A stretch of 64,000 bases of DNA, taken from Geothrix fermentans DSM 14018. GTDB lineage: Bacteria; Acidobacteriota; Holophagae; Holophagales; Holophagaceae. The notes under the pieces were generated by a model. That model did no database searches, was not told the origin of the DNA, and saw only the letters and a program-made list of their open reading frames with translations. The DNA lies in contig NZ_AUAU01000005.1 of the NCBI RefSeq assembly GCF_000428885.1, positions 62,001-126,000 on the forward strand, written 5' to 3'. Of this stretch, positions 21,690-34,120 are shown piece by piece. Position 1 is the stretch's first letter. Each line of letters opens with the position of its first letter. The position numbers and the translations under genes were made by a program.

Positions 21690-24062
21690 ATGCATCCACG
21701 CTTGAACCAAGCGGTCCTCGGCGCCTTCCTGCTGACGATCCTCGCCTGCACCAAGGGCGGTGACTCCGAGGCCCCCACGATCGTCACCGGCCCCGGCTAC
21801 ATGCCCAGCACCACCACGCCGGTCTTCGATCCGGCCCACGCGAACGTGCCCCTGCCGAACATCCTGGCCACGGCCACGGCCGCGGATCCCCTCACCGGCC
21901 GGGCCGCCAACAAGCCCATGACGCCCCCGGAGGCCCTGGCCTACGTGAACCTGCGCGAGATGGGCGGCACCAACGCCGTCTCCGGCCTGAACGCCCCGGT
22001 CTACCTCCAGTTCAACGCCGCCGTGGACGCCGCCACCGTCACCTCCAACAACATCAAGGTCTTCCAGATCACTCCCGACGCCGCCGGCACCGAGAACGCG
22101 GCCCTGGGCTTCACGGACATCTCCGCCACCTTCACCTACCAGTACACCGCCGGCGGCACGGACCTGTTCCTCTTCCCGAACTTCCCCCTGCTGCCCGGCA
22201 CCCGCTACCTCTACGTGGTCACCAACCGCGTGAAGGACACCGCCGGCCTGCCCATCTCCGCCTCGCCCTTCTTCGAGGCCCTCAAGTCCACCACCCCGCT
22301 CACGGGCTCCTTCGCGGCCCTGGAGCCCATCCGGGCCAACGTCACGAGCGGGACCAACATCCTGCTCTCCGGCTACGCCAAGGTGATGGACGACCTCATC
22401 ACCGCCTCCGCCACCACCACCATCGCCCAGCGCGCCAACATCACCGTGATGGGTCGCTTCATCACCACCGGCGCCGGCTTCATCGCGCCGAACCTCGCGG
22501 CCCCCAACACCCGCATCCCCGTGGAGAGCGCCCTGCGCTCCTTCGCCGCCGGCGCCACCCTGGGCGGCCTGCCCGGCAAGACCTGGGCGAACACCGCCAC
22601 CGTCACCGCCGTCTTCGACCGCGGCGGCACGAACCCCAGCCCTGACGCCTACTGGAGCGCCGTGATGGGCGCCGCCACCACCGCCCCCGCCACCGTGGGC
22701 ACCGTGGTGCTCGGCACCATCAACAGCGCGGACCTCTCGGTGGACCCCGTCGTCGTGGCCGCCAACGCCACCGTCGCCGGCGGCGACCTCACCGGCGTCA
22801 CCGGGGCCTACAACCCCGCCGCCGGCGTGACCCAGCCCTACCGGACCACGGGTGCCCTCACCAGCTACTACCACGTGCCCCGGGCCATCCCCTTCGTCTA
22901 CATCGCCCCCGCCGCCGGTTCCAACTGGCCCCTGGTGATCTACCAGCACGGCATCACCAGCCGGAAGGAGACCGTCATCGCTCTGGCCCAGACCCTCACC
23001 ACCGTGGGCCGGGCCGTGGTCGCCATCGACCTTCCCATGCACGGCGCCCTGGCCGTTCCCACGCACACCACCGGCACCGTCTGGGGCCAGGACTTCATGG
23101 CCATCGGCGCCCCCCTGGCCACCCGCACCAACATCCAGCAGGCCGCCCTCAACCTGGACCGCCTCGAGCTGACCGTGGCCGTCGGCGGTTTCGCCGCCCT
23201 GCCCGCCCCGCCCTCCAACACGGGCATGCGCTACGTGGGCCACAGCCTGGGCTCCATCGTCGGCGCCTACTACCTGGCCGGCAACACCACCCTGGCCACC
23301 ACCGGAGCGCCCTACACCCAGACCACCCTCAACGCCGACATGAAGGGCTACCTGTCCGTCCCCGGCGGGCGCCTGGCCTACCTCATCCAGAACAGCCCCG
23401 CCTTCGGCCCCTCCGTGGACGCCGGCCTGGCGGCGGTGGGCATCGCCAAGAACACGCCCACCTACCACCAGTTCTTCCAGGTGACCCAGAGCGTGGTGGA
23501 TCCCGCGGATCCCGCCACCATGACCACCCCGCTGGGCGCGGGCCTGCCCAGCCGCCTCTCCAACCGCGTGGCCATCCAGGAAGCCGTCGGTGACACCGTC
23601 ATCGGCAACCCCTACACCCGCTACCTGGGCAACGCCCTCGGCGGCCGCGAAGTCCTCGGCGCCGCCGGCGCCGCCGTGGCCCCCGGCTTCAAGCAGCTGG
23701 CCTACACCGCCGGCGGCACCCCGCCCCACGCGGCGGGCGTCCCGGCGCAGTTCATGTATACGATCGCCGGCGGCGCCCTCGCGCCCAAGGTGGCCAATGC
23801 CGCCGTGACCGGCGCGGACACCACGCCCACGGAAGGCTACTTCCAGTTCGACCAGACGGGCATCAACCACAGCTCCCTGCTGGATCCCACCGCCAGCCTG
23901 GCGAACACCGGCCTGCTCCAGAAGCAGATGCGCTACTTCCTCGGCATCACCGGCGTGGCGCTCGTGGTGGATCCCACCCAGGGCGGCGCGGCCCTTCCCC
24001 TGGCCCCGCTGAGCTTCCCTGATGTGCAGGTCCCGGAGAAGTTCCTGATCCTCGGCCACTGA
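21690..24062 (+). CDS. VolA/Pla-1-like surface lipoprotein lipase (phospholipase)
   Basis: A 790-residue predicted lipoprotein with lipobox LLTILAC (Cys20). The N-terminal half has Ig-like beta folds of the bacterial virulence-factor lipase N-domain type (VYLQFNAAVDAATVTSNNIKVF-like pattern, PGTRYLYVVT). The C-terminal half is an alpha/beta hydrolase with the oxyanion-side VIYQHGITSRKET and nucleophile motif GHSLGS, Ser519. In Vibrio cholerae VolA, a protein of this layout is surface-exposed and cleaves lysophosphatidylcholine. Composition is unusually rich in Ala, Thr and Gly. The likely catalytic His is in GINHSSLLDP, near residue 728. Confidence 0.82.
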   Translation: MHPRLNQAVLGAFLLTILACTKGGDSEAPTIVTGPGYMPSTTTPVFDPAHANVPLPNILATATAADPLTGRAANKPMTPPEALAYVNLREMGGTNAVSGLNAPVYLQFNAAVDAATVTSNNIKVFQITPDAAGTENAALGFTDISATFTYQYTAGGTDLFLFPNFPLLPGTRYLYVVTNRVKDTAGLPISASPFFEALKSTTPLTGSFAALEPIRANVTSGTNILLSGYAKVMDDLITASATTTIAQRANITVMGRFITTGAGFIAPNLAAPNTRIPVESALRSFAAGATLGGLPGKTWANTATVTAVFDRGGTNPSPDAYWSAVMGAATTAPATVGTVVLGTINSADLSVDPVVVAANATVAGGDLTGVTGAYNPAAGVTQPYRTTGALTSYYHVPRAIPFVYIAPAAGSNWPLVIYQHGITSRKETVIALAQTLTTVGRAVVAIDLPMHGALAVPTHTTGTVWGQDFMAIGAPLATRTNIQQAALNLDRLELTVAVGGFAALPAPPSNTGMRYVGHSLGSIVGAYYLAGNTTLATTGAPYTQTTLNADMKGYLSVPGGRLAYLIQNSPAFGPSVDAGLAAVGIAKNTPTYHQFFQVTQSVVDPADPATMTTPLGAGLPSRLSNRVAIQEAVGDTVIGNPYTRYLGNALGGREVLGAAGAAVAPGFKQLAYTAGGTPPHAAGVPAQFMYTIAGGALAPKVANAAVTGADTTPTEGYFQFDQTGINHSSLLDPTASLANTGLLQKQMRYFLGITGVALVVDPTQGGAALPLAPLSFPDVQVPEKFLILGH

Positions 24063-24079
24063 TCCTCGGCCGCACGCAC

Positions 24080-24109
24080 GGAAAGGCGGGGCTCCGGCCC
24101 CGCCTTTCC
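24080..24109. terminator. bidirectional terminator hairpin
   Basis: A perfect 13-bp stem (GGAAAGGCGGGGC and its complement) with a TCCG loop lies between the convergent lipase and acyltransferase genes. The stem sits 17 bases past the lipase stop and 3 bases past the end of the minus-strand gene, so it can serve both. Confidence 0.8.
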
Positions 24110-24112
24110 CGT

Positions 24113-25366
24113 TCAGGGCGCCAGTTCCGGGAAGGCTTCCAGCAGCTGCCGCCGGGCCTCCAGCAGCTCGGGCACCGCAGGATCGCGCCGCCGGAGGAAG
24201 CCGCGGATGGCCTGGAGGTCCTCCCCGGCCCGCTCCAGGGCGGGCAGGCCCAGGAGCACCGCCAGCAGGGCCGCCGGCGGGACCGGGGCCGCGGGCCACC
24301 CCCAGCGCCATCCGGCCAGCGCGGCCAGGAGCCCGGCCCAGAGCGGGTGGATCAGCAGGCCCGCCATCAGCTTCAGGGTGGCGGCCTGGTCGCCCTCGTC
24401 CGTGCCCCGGCGCGCCACTCCGTCCACCAGGCGGTAGGAAGGCCAGAAGAGCAGCGCCGGCGGCAGCAGGAGGACCGCCAACCCCAGCCGCAGGGCGGCG
24501 CCCGGCAGCCAGCGGCGGACTTCCGCGCCGGGATAGGGATGGCCCACCTGGTCGGGCCGGAGCCCCTTGGACCGGAGCCAGGCCTGGGCGGCGTGCACCC
24601 GGCCCTCCAGGGCCGCCAGCTCCGCCTCGGGCAGTGCCGCCAGGTGCGGCACCAGCGCCCGGACCCGCAGGCGCAGGGCCTCCAGGTCCACCCGGCTGCC
24701 CGGGGCCTCGGCCAGGAGCCAGGCCACCTCCTGGGCCAGGGTCAGTACCCGCGCCTCCGCATCGTGGAGGGTGAGCGGCTTCAGGGCGGCCCGGATGCGG
24801 GCCGTCAGCTCCGCCACGGCCCCGGGGTCCGTGCCGAGGGGGGCCAGGTCCGCCCAGGCCACGGGCTCGCCCAGGCGCAGGAGGATGCTGTGGCGGAAGG
24901 TGGCCCGGTCCCCGTAGACCAGGCCCGCGGGCACCAGGGCCACCGGCACCGGGCTGGAGAGGGCCATGCGGGCGGCGCCGGTCTTGAGGGGGGCCAGGTC
25001 CGGCTCCGAGTGGCTGACGCCTTCCGGGAACAGGGCCACGGAGCCGCCCGCGGCCAGCACCTCGTGGACCTTCCGGAAGCACTGCTGGATGGACTCCGGC
25101 GTGGCGCCGCCATCCTTGGGCCGGGTGACGGGGATGGCCCGGAAGGCCGCCAGGAAGGGCCGCAGGGGCGCGAGCTTCCAGAGGGTGGCCTTGGCCAGCC
25201 AGCCGGCCCGCCGATCCAGCAGCGCCGCGGCGGCCAGGGGATCCAGCAGCCCGTTCGGGTGGTTCAGGAGGATGAGGCAGGGACCTGGCGGCAGGGGCGG
25301 CCCCTCCCGGCGCAGGGCGCGGAACCAGATCCGCCCCAGCAGCCGGGCCAACCGGCTGGCGGACAT
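24113..25366 (-). CDS. PlsC-like glycerol-3-phosphate / lysophosphatidate acyltransferase
   Basis: A 417-residue membrane-associated acyltransferase. The N-terminal catalytic half contains NHPNGLLDP (the acyltransferase His/Asp motif), the GGSVALFPEG motif that binds glycerol phosphate and a PVALVPAGLVY strand. The C-terminal half has hydrophobic segments (GLAVLLLPPALLFWP, LLIHPLWAGLLAALAG) that anchor it. It transfers acyl chains to phospholipid precursors. Only one base separates its ATG from the MFS stop codon, and it is the last gene of the clpC-bamA-skp-MFS-plsC run. Confidence 0.85.
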   Translation of the reverse strand: MSASRLARLLGRIWFRALRREGPPLPPGPCLILLNHPNGLLDPLAAAALLDRRAGWLAKATLWKLAPLRPFLAAFRAIPVTRPKDGGATPESIQQCFRKVHEVLAAGGSVALFPEGVSHSEPDLAPLKTGAARMALSSPVPVALVPAGLVYGDRATFRHSILLRLGEPVAWADLAPLGTDPGAVAELTARIRAALKPLTLHDAEARVLTLAQEVAWLLAEAPGSRVDLEALRLRVRALVPHLAALPEAELAALEGRVHAAQAWLRSKGLRPDQVGHPYPGAEVRRWLPGAALRLGLAVLLLPPALLFWPSYRLVDGVARRGTDEGDQAATLKLMAGLLIHPLWAGLLAALAGWRWGWPAAPVPPAALLAVLLGLPALERAGEDLQAIRGFLRRRDPAVPELLEARRQLLEAFPELAP

Positions 25367-25367
25367 C

Positions 25368-26600
25368 TCAGGCCTCCGCGGGCCGGTGCCGGGCCCACCA
25401 GAGGGCGGCGCCGCTGAGGACGATGGCCGGCAGCACCAGGACCAGGGCCCGGGCCAGGGCGTCGCCGCCGGAGAGCCCCGCGGCGTGGAGGGCGTCCGCC
25501 CGGCGGCCCACCAGCTCGGGGCTGATGGCGTCGCCCAGCAGGTGGATGAACAGCACGTTCACGGCCACGCCCGTGGCGCGGATGCCGGAGGGCAGGCTGC
25601 TGACGGTGAGGGCGTTGACGGGGCTGGTGTTCACGAAGAGCAGGAACATGCCCACGAAGAAGAGGGCGTAGGCCGTCCCCAGGTGGCCGGTGGCCAGGGC
25701 CCAGGCCACCACGGGCGCGGAGGCCACCAGGGTGAGTCCGGAGATGCCGGCCCCGGCGTCGGGCCAGCGCTTCTGCCAGCGGTCCGTGAGCCAGCCGCCC
25801 AGGAAGGTGCCCAGGATGCCGGTCACCACCGCCAGCGCCCCGAAGACGAGGCCGGCCCGGGCGGTGGAGACGCCGAAGCGCCGCTGCAGGAGCGTCGGCC
25901 CCCAGGTGCTGAGGCCGCCCATGGCGAAGGTGTAGGCCACGTAGCTGGCGGTGCAGGCCAGCCAGACGCGGTTGCGGAAGACATGCCCCAGGCGGCGCAG
26001 GTAGGGCTCTCCCGCCTCCCGGTCTCCGCCCTCGTCCATGCCCCCCCGCACGGGGTCCGCCTGGAAGGCCATCCACAGGGCGAAGGCCAGGCCCGGCAGG
26101 CCCGCCACCAGGAAGGAGGCCCGCCAGCCCCAGGCGCCGGCCACCAGCCCGCCCAGGCCGTAGCCGAAGGCGCTGCCCACGGGGATGGCCAGGTAGAACC
26201 AGGTGAAGGCCCGCGCCCGGTCCGATTCGTGGAACCCGTCTGCCAGCATGGCGGGCCCCAGGCTGGCGTAGGCGGCCTCGCCCACCCCCACCAGGGAGCG
26301 CATCGCCAGCAGGCCCGGGTAGCTGTGGACGAAGGCGGCGCCCACCGTGGCCAGGCTCCAGAGGGCGACGCCCGCCGCCACCAGGCGAGGGCGGTGGAAG
26401 CGGTCGGCCAGGTAGCCGAAGAGGGGCGCGGCGCACATGTAGACCGCGATGAAGACGAAGGTCAGGCGCCCCAGCTGGGCGTCCGACAAATGCAGCTCCC
26501 GGCCCAGGGGCTCGAGGATCGCCGCGACGACGTACCGGTCCAGGTAGTTCACCAGGTTGATCCCGGTGAGCAGCAGGAGCAGCCGTCGCGCGGCGGTCAT
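25368..26600 (-). CDS. major facilitator superfamily transporter (spinster-like)
   Basis: A 410-residue, 12-helix secondary transporter. The N-terminal helix motif GINLVNYLDRYVVAA and the loop 2-3 signature GYLADRFHRPR are typical of the spinster/hexuronate-like MFS branch. A charged central loop (DEGGDREAGEP) splits the two six-helix halves. Lipid or sugar-acid transport is suggested by family members and by the acyltransferase gene that follows directly, but the substrate is not readable from the sequence. Confidence 0.87.
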   Translation of the reverse strand: MTAARRLLLLLTGINLVNYLDRYVVAAILEPLGRELHLSDAQLGRLTFVFIAVYMCAAPLFGYLADRFHRPRLVAAGVALWSLATVGAAFVHSYPGLLAMRSLVGVGEAAYASLGPAMLADGFHESDRARAFTWFYLAIPVGSAFGYGLGGLVAGAWGWRASFLVAGLPGLAFALWMAFQADPVRGGMDEGGDREAGEPYLRRLGHVFRNRVWLACTASYVAYTFAMGGLSTWGPTLLQRRFGVSTARAGLVFGALAVVTGILGTFLGGWLTDRWQKRWPDAGAGISGLTLVASAPVVAWALATGHLGTAYALFFVGMFLLFVNTSPVNALTVSSLPSGIRATGVAVNVLFIHLLGDAISPELVGRRADALHAAGLSGGDALARALVLVLPAIVLSGAALWWARHRPAEA

Positions 26601-26621
26601 CTCGGGGGGCGGCGGGTCAGG

Positions 26622-27221
26622 CTACTTCTTGGGGGCCGCGGGCTTGGCGGCGGGCTTGGCCGCAGGCGCCGCGGCGGGCTTGGCCGCGGGGGCGGCGCCC
26701 TCACTGGCGTCCAGGCGCTTGGCCACCTCGGCGGTGAAGCCCTTCATCCACTCCTGGTCAGCCCAGGAGAGGATCTGCACGGACTGGTCGGAGAAGACCA
26801 TCTGGAGCTTCTGCTCCTTGGCCAGCTGCTCGACGATGGGGCCGGCCAGCTTGGTGATGGCCTCGCCCACCTTCTTCTCCACGCGCTGGTACTCCTGCTG
26901 GCTGTCCTCCTGCATCTTCTTGGCCTCGAACTCCAGGTCCCGGTACTTCTTGGCCAGGGCCTCCTTCTTGTCGGGGTCGATGCTGGGGGAGTTCAGCTGC
27001 TGCTGCAGGGTCTGCAGTTCCTGGCCCTTGGCCTGGAGCTTCTCCTGGAGGTTCTTGCCGGTGATCTCCAGCTCGGAGAAGATGGCGCCGGCCTTCTTGG
27101 AGCTGCGGACCAGCTGGTTGATGCTGAAGAACGCGAAGCGGGGCGCCTCCTGGGCCGCGGTGGGCACGGCGAGGGCGGCGGACAGGCACAGGGCGGCCAC
27201 GGACGGGGCGAGCAGACGCAT
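26622..27221 (-). CDS. skp: OmpH/Skp-family periplasmic chaperone
   Basis: A 199-residue exported protein. Signal peptide LLAPSVAALCLSAALAVPTAAQ is followed by a short strand (FAFFSINQLVRSSKKAG) and long charged helices, the Skp jellyfish-tentacle architecture. The last 30 residues are an Ala/Pro/Lys-rich tail (AAKPAAAPAAKPAAKP) not found in E. coli Skp and perhaps a cell-wall or membrane contact. Skp holds unfolded outer-membrane proteins for the BAM complex. It is encoded directly after bamA, as in many Gram-negatives. Confidence 0.88.
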   Translation of the reverse strand: MRLLAPSVAALCLSAALAVPTAAQEAPRFAFFSINQLVRSSKKAGAIFSELEITGKNLQEKLQAKGQELQTLQQQLNSPSIDPDKKEALAKKYRDLEFEAKKMQEDSQQEYQRVEKKVGEAITKLAGPIVEQLAKEQKLQMVFSDQSVQILSWADQEWMKGFTAEVAKRLDASEGAAPAAKPAAAPAAKPAAKPAAPKK

Positions 27222-27278
27222 GGGGATCTCCAGGGCGAAAGGGCCATTGTAGCGCGGAACGCGGCCCTCCCGCGGGAA

Positions 27279-29845
27279 TCAGAAGGTGGTGCCGATGGAG
27301 AACTGGAAGTCGTTCTGGCCTTCGGTGTCGAAGGGATAGGGGTTCAGCTTCCGCGACCAGATCAGGCGCAGGGGGGCGGGGCTGATGGGCAGGAAGAACC
27401 GGAACTCCAGGCCCGCGGAGCGGACCAGGGAGGGGTTCTTGTAGGTGTAGAGGTTGTTGTCGTAGCCCCGGTAGGTGATCACGTCCCGGCTGAAGATCTT
27501 GGTGCCGCTGCCCCAGGAGTTGCCGGCGTCGTAGAAGAACACCAGGCGGAACTGGTCGGCGATCTTGAACTGGTACTCGGCATTGGCGATGAACTGCTTG
27601 TTGCCGCCCACCACCACCGGGTAGCCGCCGTTGTCCAGGAGGACGCTGCCCACCTGGCCGTAGCGGTAGCCGCGGATGCTGTTCTCGCCGCCCGGCCGGT
27701 AGAGGTCGTAGAGCGGGAGGTCCTCGCGGCCCAGGTTCTGCAGGTAGCCATAGCTCATGTTGAGCGCGAAGATGTGCCGGTCCGCCACGTTGGCGAACTT
27801 CGCGAAGTCCCAGGTGGCGCGCAGGAAGGGCTTGTCCCCGCCGAACTGCCAGCCGCCGTACTCCAGGCCGAAGGCGAGGCGCGTGCCCTGGGTCGGCTTG
27901 AACTGGTGGTTCACCGTGCTGTAGGACAGGCTCTGGCTGAAGGTGGATGTGAGCTGGTTGTTCAGGTCGCGGAAGTAGTAGTTGCGGCCGCCCTCGATGC
28001 GGATGAGCCGGAAGCTGTAGCCCGTGGAGTAGGTGGTGAAGAAGGCCCAGGGCTGGTTGGGGAACCAGTTGCTCAGACGCGCGCCCACCGACAGGCCGAG
28101 GCTCCGGGTGTACTGCTTGTAGGCATTGGCGATGCCCACGCGGGAGGCGTCGTAGTCCGCGGACCCGTTCGACACGGAGGCCGAGAACGAGTAGGGCAGG
28201 TCGAAGACGAAGGGCTCGGTGAAGCCCACGGAGATGTTCTTGGAGAACTTGCCGCCGTTGTAGCTCACGGACAGCGTCTCGCCGCCACCGCCCAGGTTGC
28301 GGGTGGAGAAGCTGACGCCCAGGGAGAAGCCGAACAGCGAGCCGTAGCCGCCCTGGAAGAGCAGCTCGTTGACGCCCGCCTCCTCGCCGCGGATCACCAC
28401 GTCCACCTGGGGCTTGTCCGGCACCAGGTCCACCTTGGGCTCGGAGTTCTTCACGTCGAAGAAGCTCAGCTGGCTGATGCCCAGCAGCGAGTCCTTGAAG
28501 ATGTCCGTGCGGAAGGGGTCGCCCTCCTTCAGCATCATGCTGCGGCGCAGCACCTTGTCCTTGGTGGTGAGGTTGCCCTCGAACTCGATGCGGCGGACCG
28601 TGTACGGCTCGCCCTCATCGAGCTTCAGGGTGGTGTCCACCTTCTTGACCCCGTCCTCCATCCGGATGTCGAACTTCTTCTCGGCCCGGAACATGATGTA
28701 GGCCTGGTTGCTGTAGGCCTCCTTGATCTTGTCCACGGTCTGGTTCACCGCGTCCAGGTCGAAGGGCACGGGCTTGGAGCCCGGCTTGGGGGGCTCGACG
28801 GAGGGCCGGATGTTGAAGAACTTCTTGAGGAAGGAGTGGTTGTCCCGCTTCACCTCCGCGTACTTCATCGGGCAATAGGTCTCGCGGAACAGCTTGCCGC
28901 CCTCGGCCTTGAAGGTCCCCTCGAAGAACTGCTCGCCCTCGAGGATGGGGATGGTGAGGGTGGCGCGGAGGTCGTACTTGGGGGACTTGGCCTCCTTGAT
29001 GCGCTTCTCGTTCTTCTTCTTCTGCTTCTCGGTGGTCTTGTCCTCCACCTCGATGACGGGCTTGCCGACGAAGACGTCCTTGTAGCCCCGCTGCCAGTAG
29101 GCCTTCTTGAGGTTCTCCAGGTCCTCTTCCAGGTTCTTGTCCACCAGCAGGTCGTGGGTGGTGAGCCAGCTGAACATCCAGTGCTTGCGCGTCTTCTTCA
29201 TGACGCCCCGCAGCTGGGAGCTGGAGAAGACCTTGTTGCCGCGGAAGTCGACCTTGTAGATCTTCGCCTTGCCGCCTTCCTTCACCTCGAAGACCAGGCG
29301 CGCCACGCCGGGGCCCATGGGCTCGAGGGTGATGTCCACCACCGGGTTCCGGAAGCCCTTCTCGCCGGCCTGGTCCACGATCAGGTTCTTGATCTTCCGC
29401 GCGGCCTCGGGATCGTAGATGGTGTCCGGGTTGATGGTGAGCTTCTTCTCCTTCACCTTGTCCTTGATGTTGGTGATGCCCACCTCGGTGCCGCCGCGGT
29501 AGTCGATCTCCTTGATCAGGGGGCGCTCGCGGATGCGGATGATCAGCTTCTTGCCGCCCGGGGCGTCCTCCAGCTCCAGCTTGATGTCGTCGAAGCCGCC
29601 GCTGGCCCAGAGGCGGCCGATGACGCCGCTGAAGTCCACGTTCCGCAGGTCGTCGCCCACCCGGACGCCGGACTTGAAGATCACCGTCTCGGGCGTCTGC
29701 TTCTGGGCGCCCACCACCTCGATCTTGACGATGGGCTCGATGTCCTGCGCCGCCAGTGGAAGCGCGAATCCCGCCGCCAGGAGCAGGGGCAGCATGCCCC
29801 TCCGCCACCGGGGCCGGACCCGGTTCCAGACCATGTTGTGATGCG

Positions 29846-29849
<4 letters not shown>
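27279..29849 (-). CDS. bamA: outer-membrane protein assembly factor BamA
   Basis: An 856-residue Omp85 protein. After a signal peptide (GMLPLLLAAGFALPLAAQ) come about five POTRA repeats (to about residue 480), then a 16-strand beta barrel. The conserved L6 loop motif appears as NSIRGYRYG (VRGF in E. coli). The protein ends in Phe (FSIGTTF), the outer-membrane insertion signal. POTRA regions contain extra Lys-rich insertions (TTEKQKKKNEKRIKEAK), unlike Proteobacterial BamA. The ATG at 29849 overlaps the clpC stop by 4 bases; an ATG five codons later is possible. Confidence 0.95.
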
Positions 29850-32320
<2,471 letters not shown>

Positions 32321-32419
32321 GGGACACCCTCTCGGGTCTTTGGATGGTCCCCGGGCCAGGATGGTTCCAGGGCAGCCTACAAGGGTAGCCTCTTCCACCC
32401 TGCTTGTCCCGGCCCGGCT

Positions 32420-32478
32420 GGGACAGAACCGAGCCCGGATCCTGGAGGGCGGCGGCGTCTGCGGCCGGGACAGAACCG
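32420..32478. promoter_or_regulatory. 12-bp direct repeat in the divergent clpC/purA promoter region
   Basis: GGGACAGAACCG occurs at 32420-32431 and again at 32467-32478, 47 bases apart, within the 194-base gap between the divergent clpC (GTG 32320) and purA (ATG 32515) starts. Both copies have the same orientation and lie close to purA. The repeat may be an operator, but no matching regulator is known to me. Confidence 0.4.
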
Positions 32479-32514
32479 CCCGGCGCCGGTAGACTGGAGG
32501 GCTTGGAGGGCGAC

Positions 32515-33819
32515 ATGGGCCTGATCAGGACCAATCTGGCGATCCTTGGGCTCCAGTGGGGCGATGAGGGCAAGGGGAAGGTGGTGGACCTCCTCAGCCC
32601 CCATTTCCACCAGGTGGTGCGGTTCCAGGGCGGCAACAACGCCGGCCACACGGTCGTGGTCAACGGCCAGAGCATCGCCCTGCATCAAGTGCCCAGCGGA
32701 GCCCTGCACCCGGGCTGCTTCCTGGTGGTGGGCAACGGCGTCGTCCTCAACCTCGACGTCTTCCAGCAGGAATTGGACCGCCTGAACGAGCGGGGCTTCG
32801 ACCTCTCCGACCGGCTGATGCTCTCGGACAAGGCCCACCTCATCCTGCCCCACCACATCGCCCTGGACCTCTGGCGCGAGGGCGGCGCCAACAAGATCGG
32901 CACCACGGGCCGCGGCATCGGCCCCGCCTACGAGATGAAGGCCGGCCGCATGGGCGTGCGCCTGGGCGACCTGCTCCATCCCGAGACCCTGGCCGACCGC
33001 ATCCAGCCCGGCTACGAAGAGGTCCGCCTGCGCCTGGGCGCCGGAGCCGGCCTGCCCACGCTGGAGGCCGTGGTGGAGGGCCTGCTCCGCACCGCCGAGC
33101 CCCTCCTGCCCTTCATCGGCGACACCCAGAGCCACCTGGTGGCCGCCTGGGAGCGCGGCGACCGCATCCTCTTCGAGGGCGCCCAGGCCACCCTGCTCGA
33201 CATCGACCACGGTACCTACCCCTTCGTCACCTCCAGCAACTGCAGCCTGGGCGGCCTCTTCACCGGCACCGGCCTGCCCCCCAAGGCCCTGGACAAGATC
33301 CTGGGCATCGCCAAGGCCTACACCACCCGCGTGGGATCGGGCCCCTTCCCCGCCGAGCTGAACGACGCCACCGGCGAGCGTCTGCGCCAGGTGGGCCGCG
33401 AGTTCGGCACCACCACGGGCCGGCCCCGCCGCTGCGGCTGGTTCGACGCCCCCATCACCGCCCACGCCTGCCGCACCAACGGCGTGGATGGCCTGGCCAT
33501 CATGAAGCTCGACGTGCTGGACGGCCTGGACGAGGTGGGCCTCATCGTGGGCTACCGCACCGGCGAGGGCACCGTCACCACCAAGCTCCCCAGCTGCGCC
33601 GCCGACTGGAAGGGCCTCAAACCCGAGGTGAAGCGCTTCAAGGGCTGGGCCAGCACCCGCGGCATCACCGACCACGGCAAGCTCCCCGCCGAGGCCCACG
33701 CCTACCTGGAGGCCTTGGTGGACAGTGTCGAGGTGCCCATCGCCTACCTCAGCACCGGCCCCGACCGCCAGGAGGGCTGCATCTACCCCGGGACCTTCCT
33801 GGAACCGCTCCTGGGTTGA
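32515..33819 (+). CDS. purA: adenylosuccinate synthetase
   Basis: A 434-residue enzyme that makes adenylosuccinate from IMP and aspartate with GTP, the first step to AMP. The P-loop-like GLQWGDEGKGKVVD, GGNNAGHTVV, the signature GIGPAYEMKAGRMG region and the IMP/GTP loop TTTGRPRRCGW are visible. The ATG at 32515 is preceded by GGAGGG and starts just before the first strand; the upstream extension of the frame is rejected. It is transcribed divergently from clpC and followed by the two tRNA genes. Confidence 0.98.
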   Translation: MGLIRTNLAILGLQWGDEGKGKVVDLLSPHFHQVVRFQGGNNAGHTVVVNGQSIALHQVPSGALHPGCFLVVGNGVVLNLDVFQQELDRLNERGFDLSDRLMLSDKAHLILPHHIALDLWREGGANKIGTTGRGIGPAYEMKAGRMGVRLGDLLHPETLADRIQPGYEEVRLRLGAGAGLPTLEAVVEGLLRTAEPLLPFIGDTQSHLVAAWERGDRILFEGAQATLLDIDHGTYPFVTSSNCSLGGLFTGTGLPPKALDKILGIAKAYTTRVGSGPFPAELNDATGERLRQVGREFGTTTGRPRRCGWFDAPITAHACRTNGVDGLAIMKLDVLDGLDEVGLIVGYRTGEGTVTTKLPSCAADWKGLKPEVKRFKGWASTRGITDHGKLPAEAHAYLEALVDSVEVPIAYLSTGPDRQEGCIYPGTFLEPLLG

Positions 33820-33924
33820 CCCGCCGCCCCTTCACAGGCACACTGATCCTCCTGCCCAGCCAGGCAGCGCACGCTTTCCGTGCACCGCACGCTCGAGGGT
33901 TTGCGGGCCTGGTACCACCGGCAA

Positions 33925-33999
33925 GGGCCCTTAGCTCAGCGGTAGAGCAGCGGCCTTTTAAGCCGTTGGCCGCGGGTTCAAATCCCGCAGGGCCCACCA
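33925..33999 (+). tRNA. tRNA-Lys (anticodon TTT)
   Basis: Complete cloverleaf: acceptor GGGCCCT paired with AGGGCCC, D arm AGCTC...GAGC, anticodon loop CTTTTAA on a 5-bp stem, T arm GCGGG-TTCAAAT-CCCGC, and an encoded CCA end. It lies 13 bases before tRNA-Glu, in the same orientation. Confidence 0.97.
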
Positions 34000-34012
34000 A
34001 GTTCCACCCCAT

Positions 34013-34087
34013 GGGGCTATCGTCTAGGGGTCAGGACACCGCCCTTTCACGGCGGTAACACGGGTTCAAATCCCGTTAGCCCTACCA
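34013..34087 (+). tRNA. tRNA-Glu (anticodon TTC)
   Basis: Complete cloverleaf: acceptor GGGGCTA with TAGCCCT, anticodon stem CCGCC/GGCGG with loop CTTTCAC (anticodon TTC), T arm ACGGG-TTCAAAT-CCCGT and encoded CCA. A diverged copy of its 3' 39 bases is found at 47659-47697, so this tRNA may be an ancient integration site. Confidence 0.97.
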
Positions 34088-34092
34088 GCAAA

Positions 34093-34120
34093 AGAGCCTA
34101 GAGAAATCTAGGCTCTAATT
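34093..34120 (+). terminator. terminator of the tRNA-Lys/tRNA-Glu transcript
   Basis: A perfect 10-bp stem AGAGCCTAGA / TCTAGGCTCT with a GAAA tetraloop starts 5 bases after the tRNA-Glu CCA and is followed by AATTGTAT. Confidence 0.85.
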
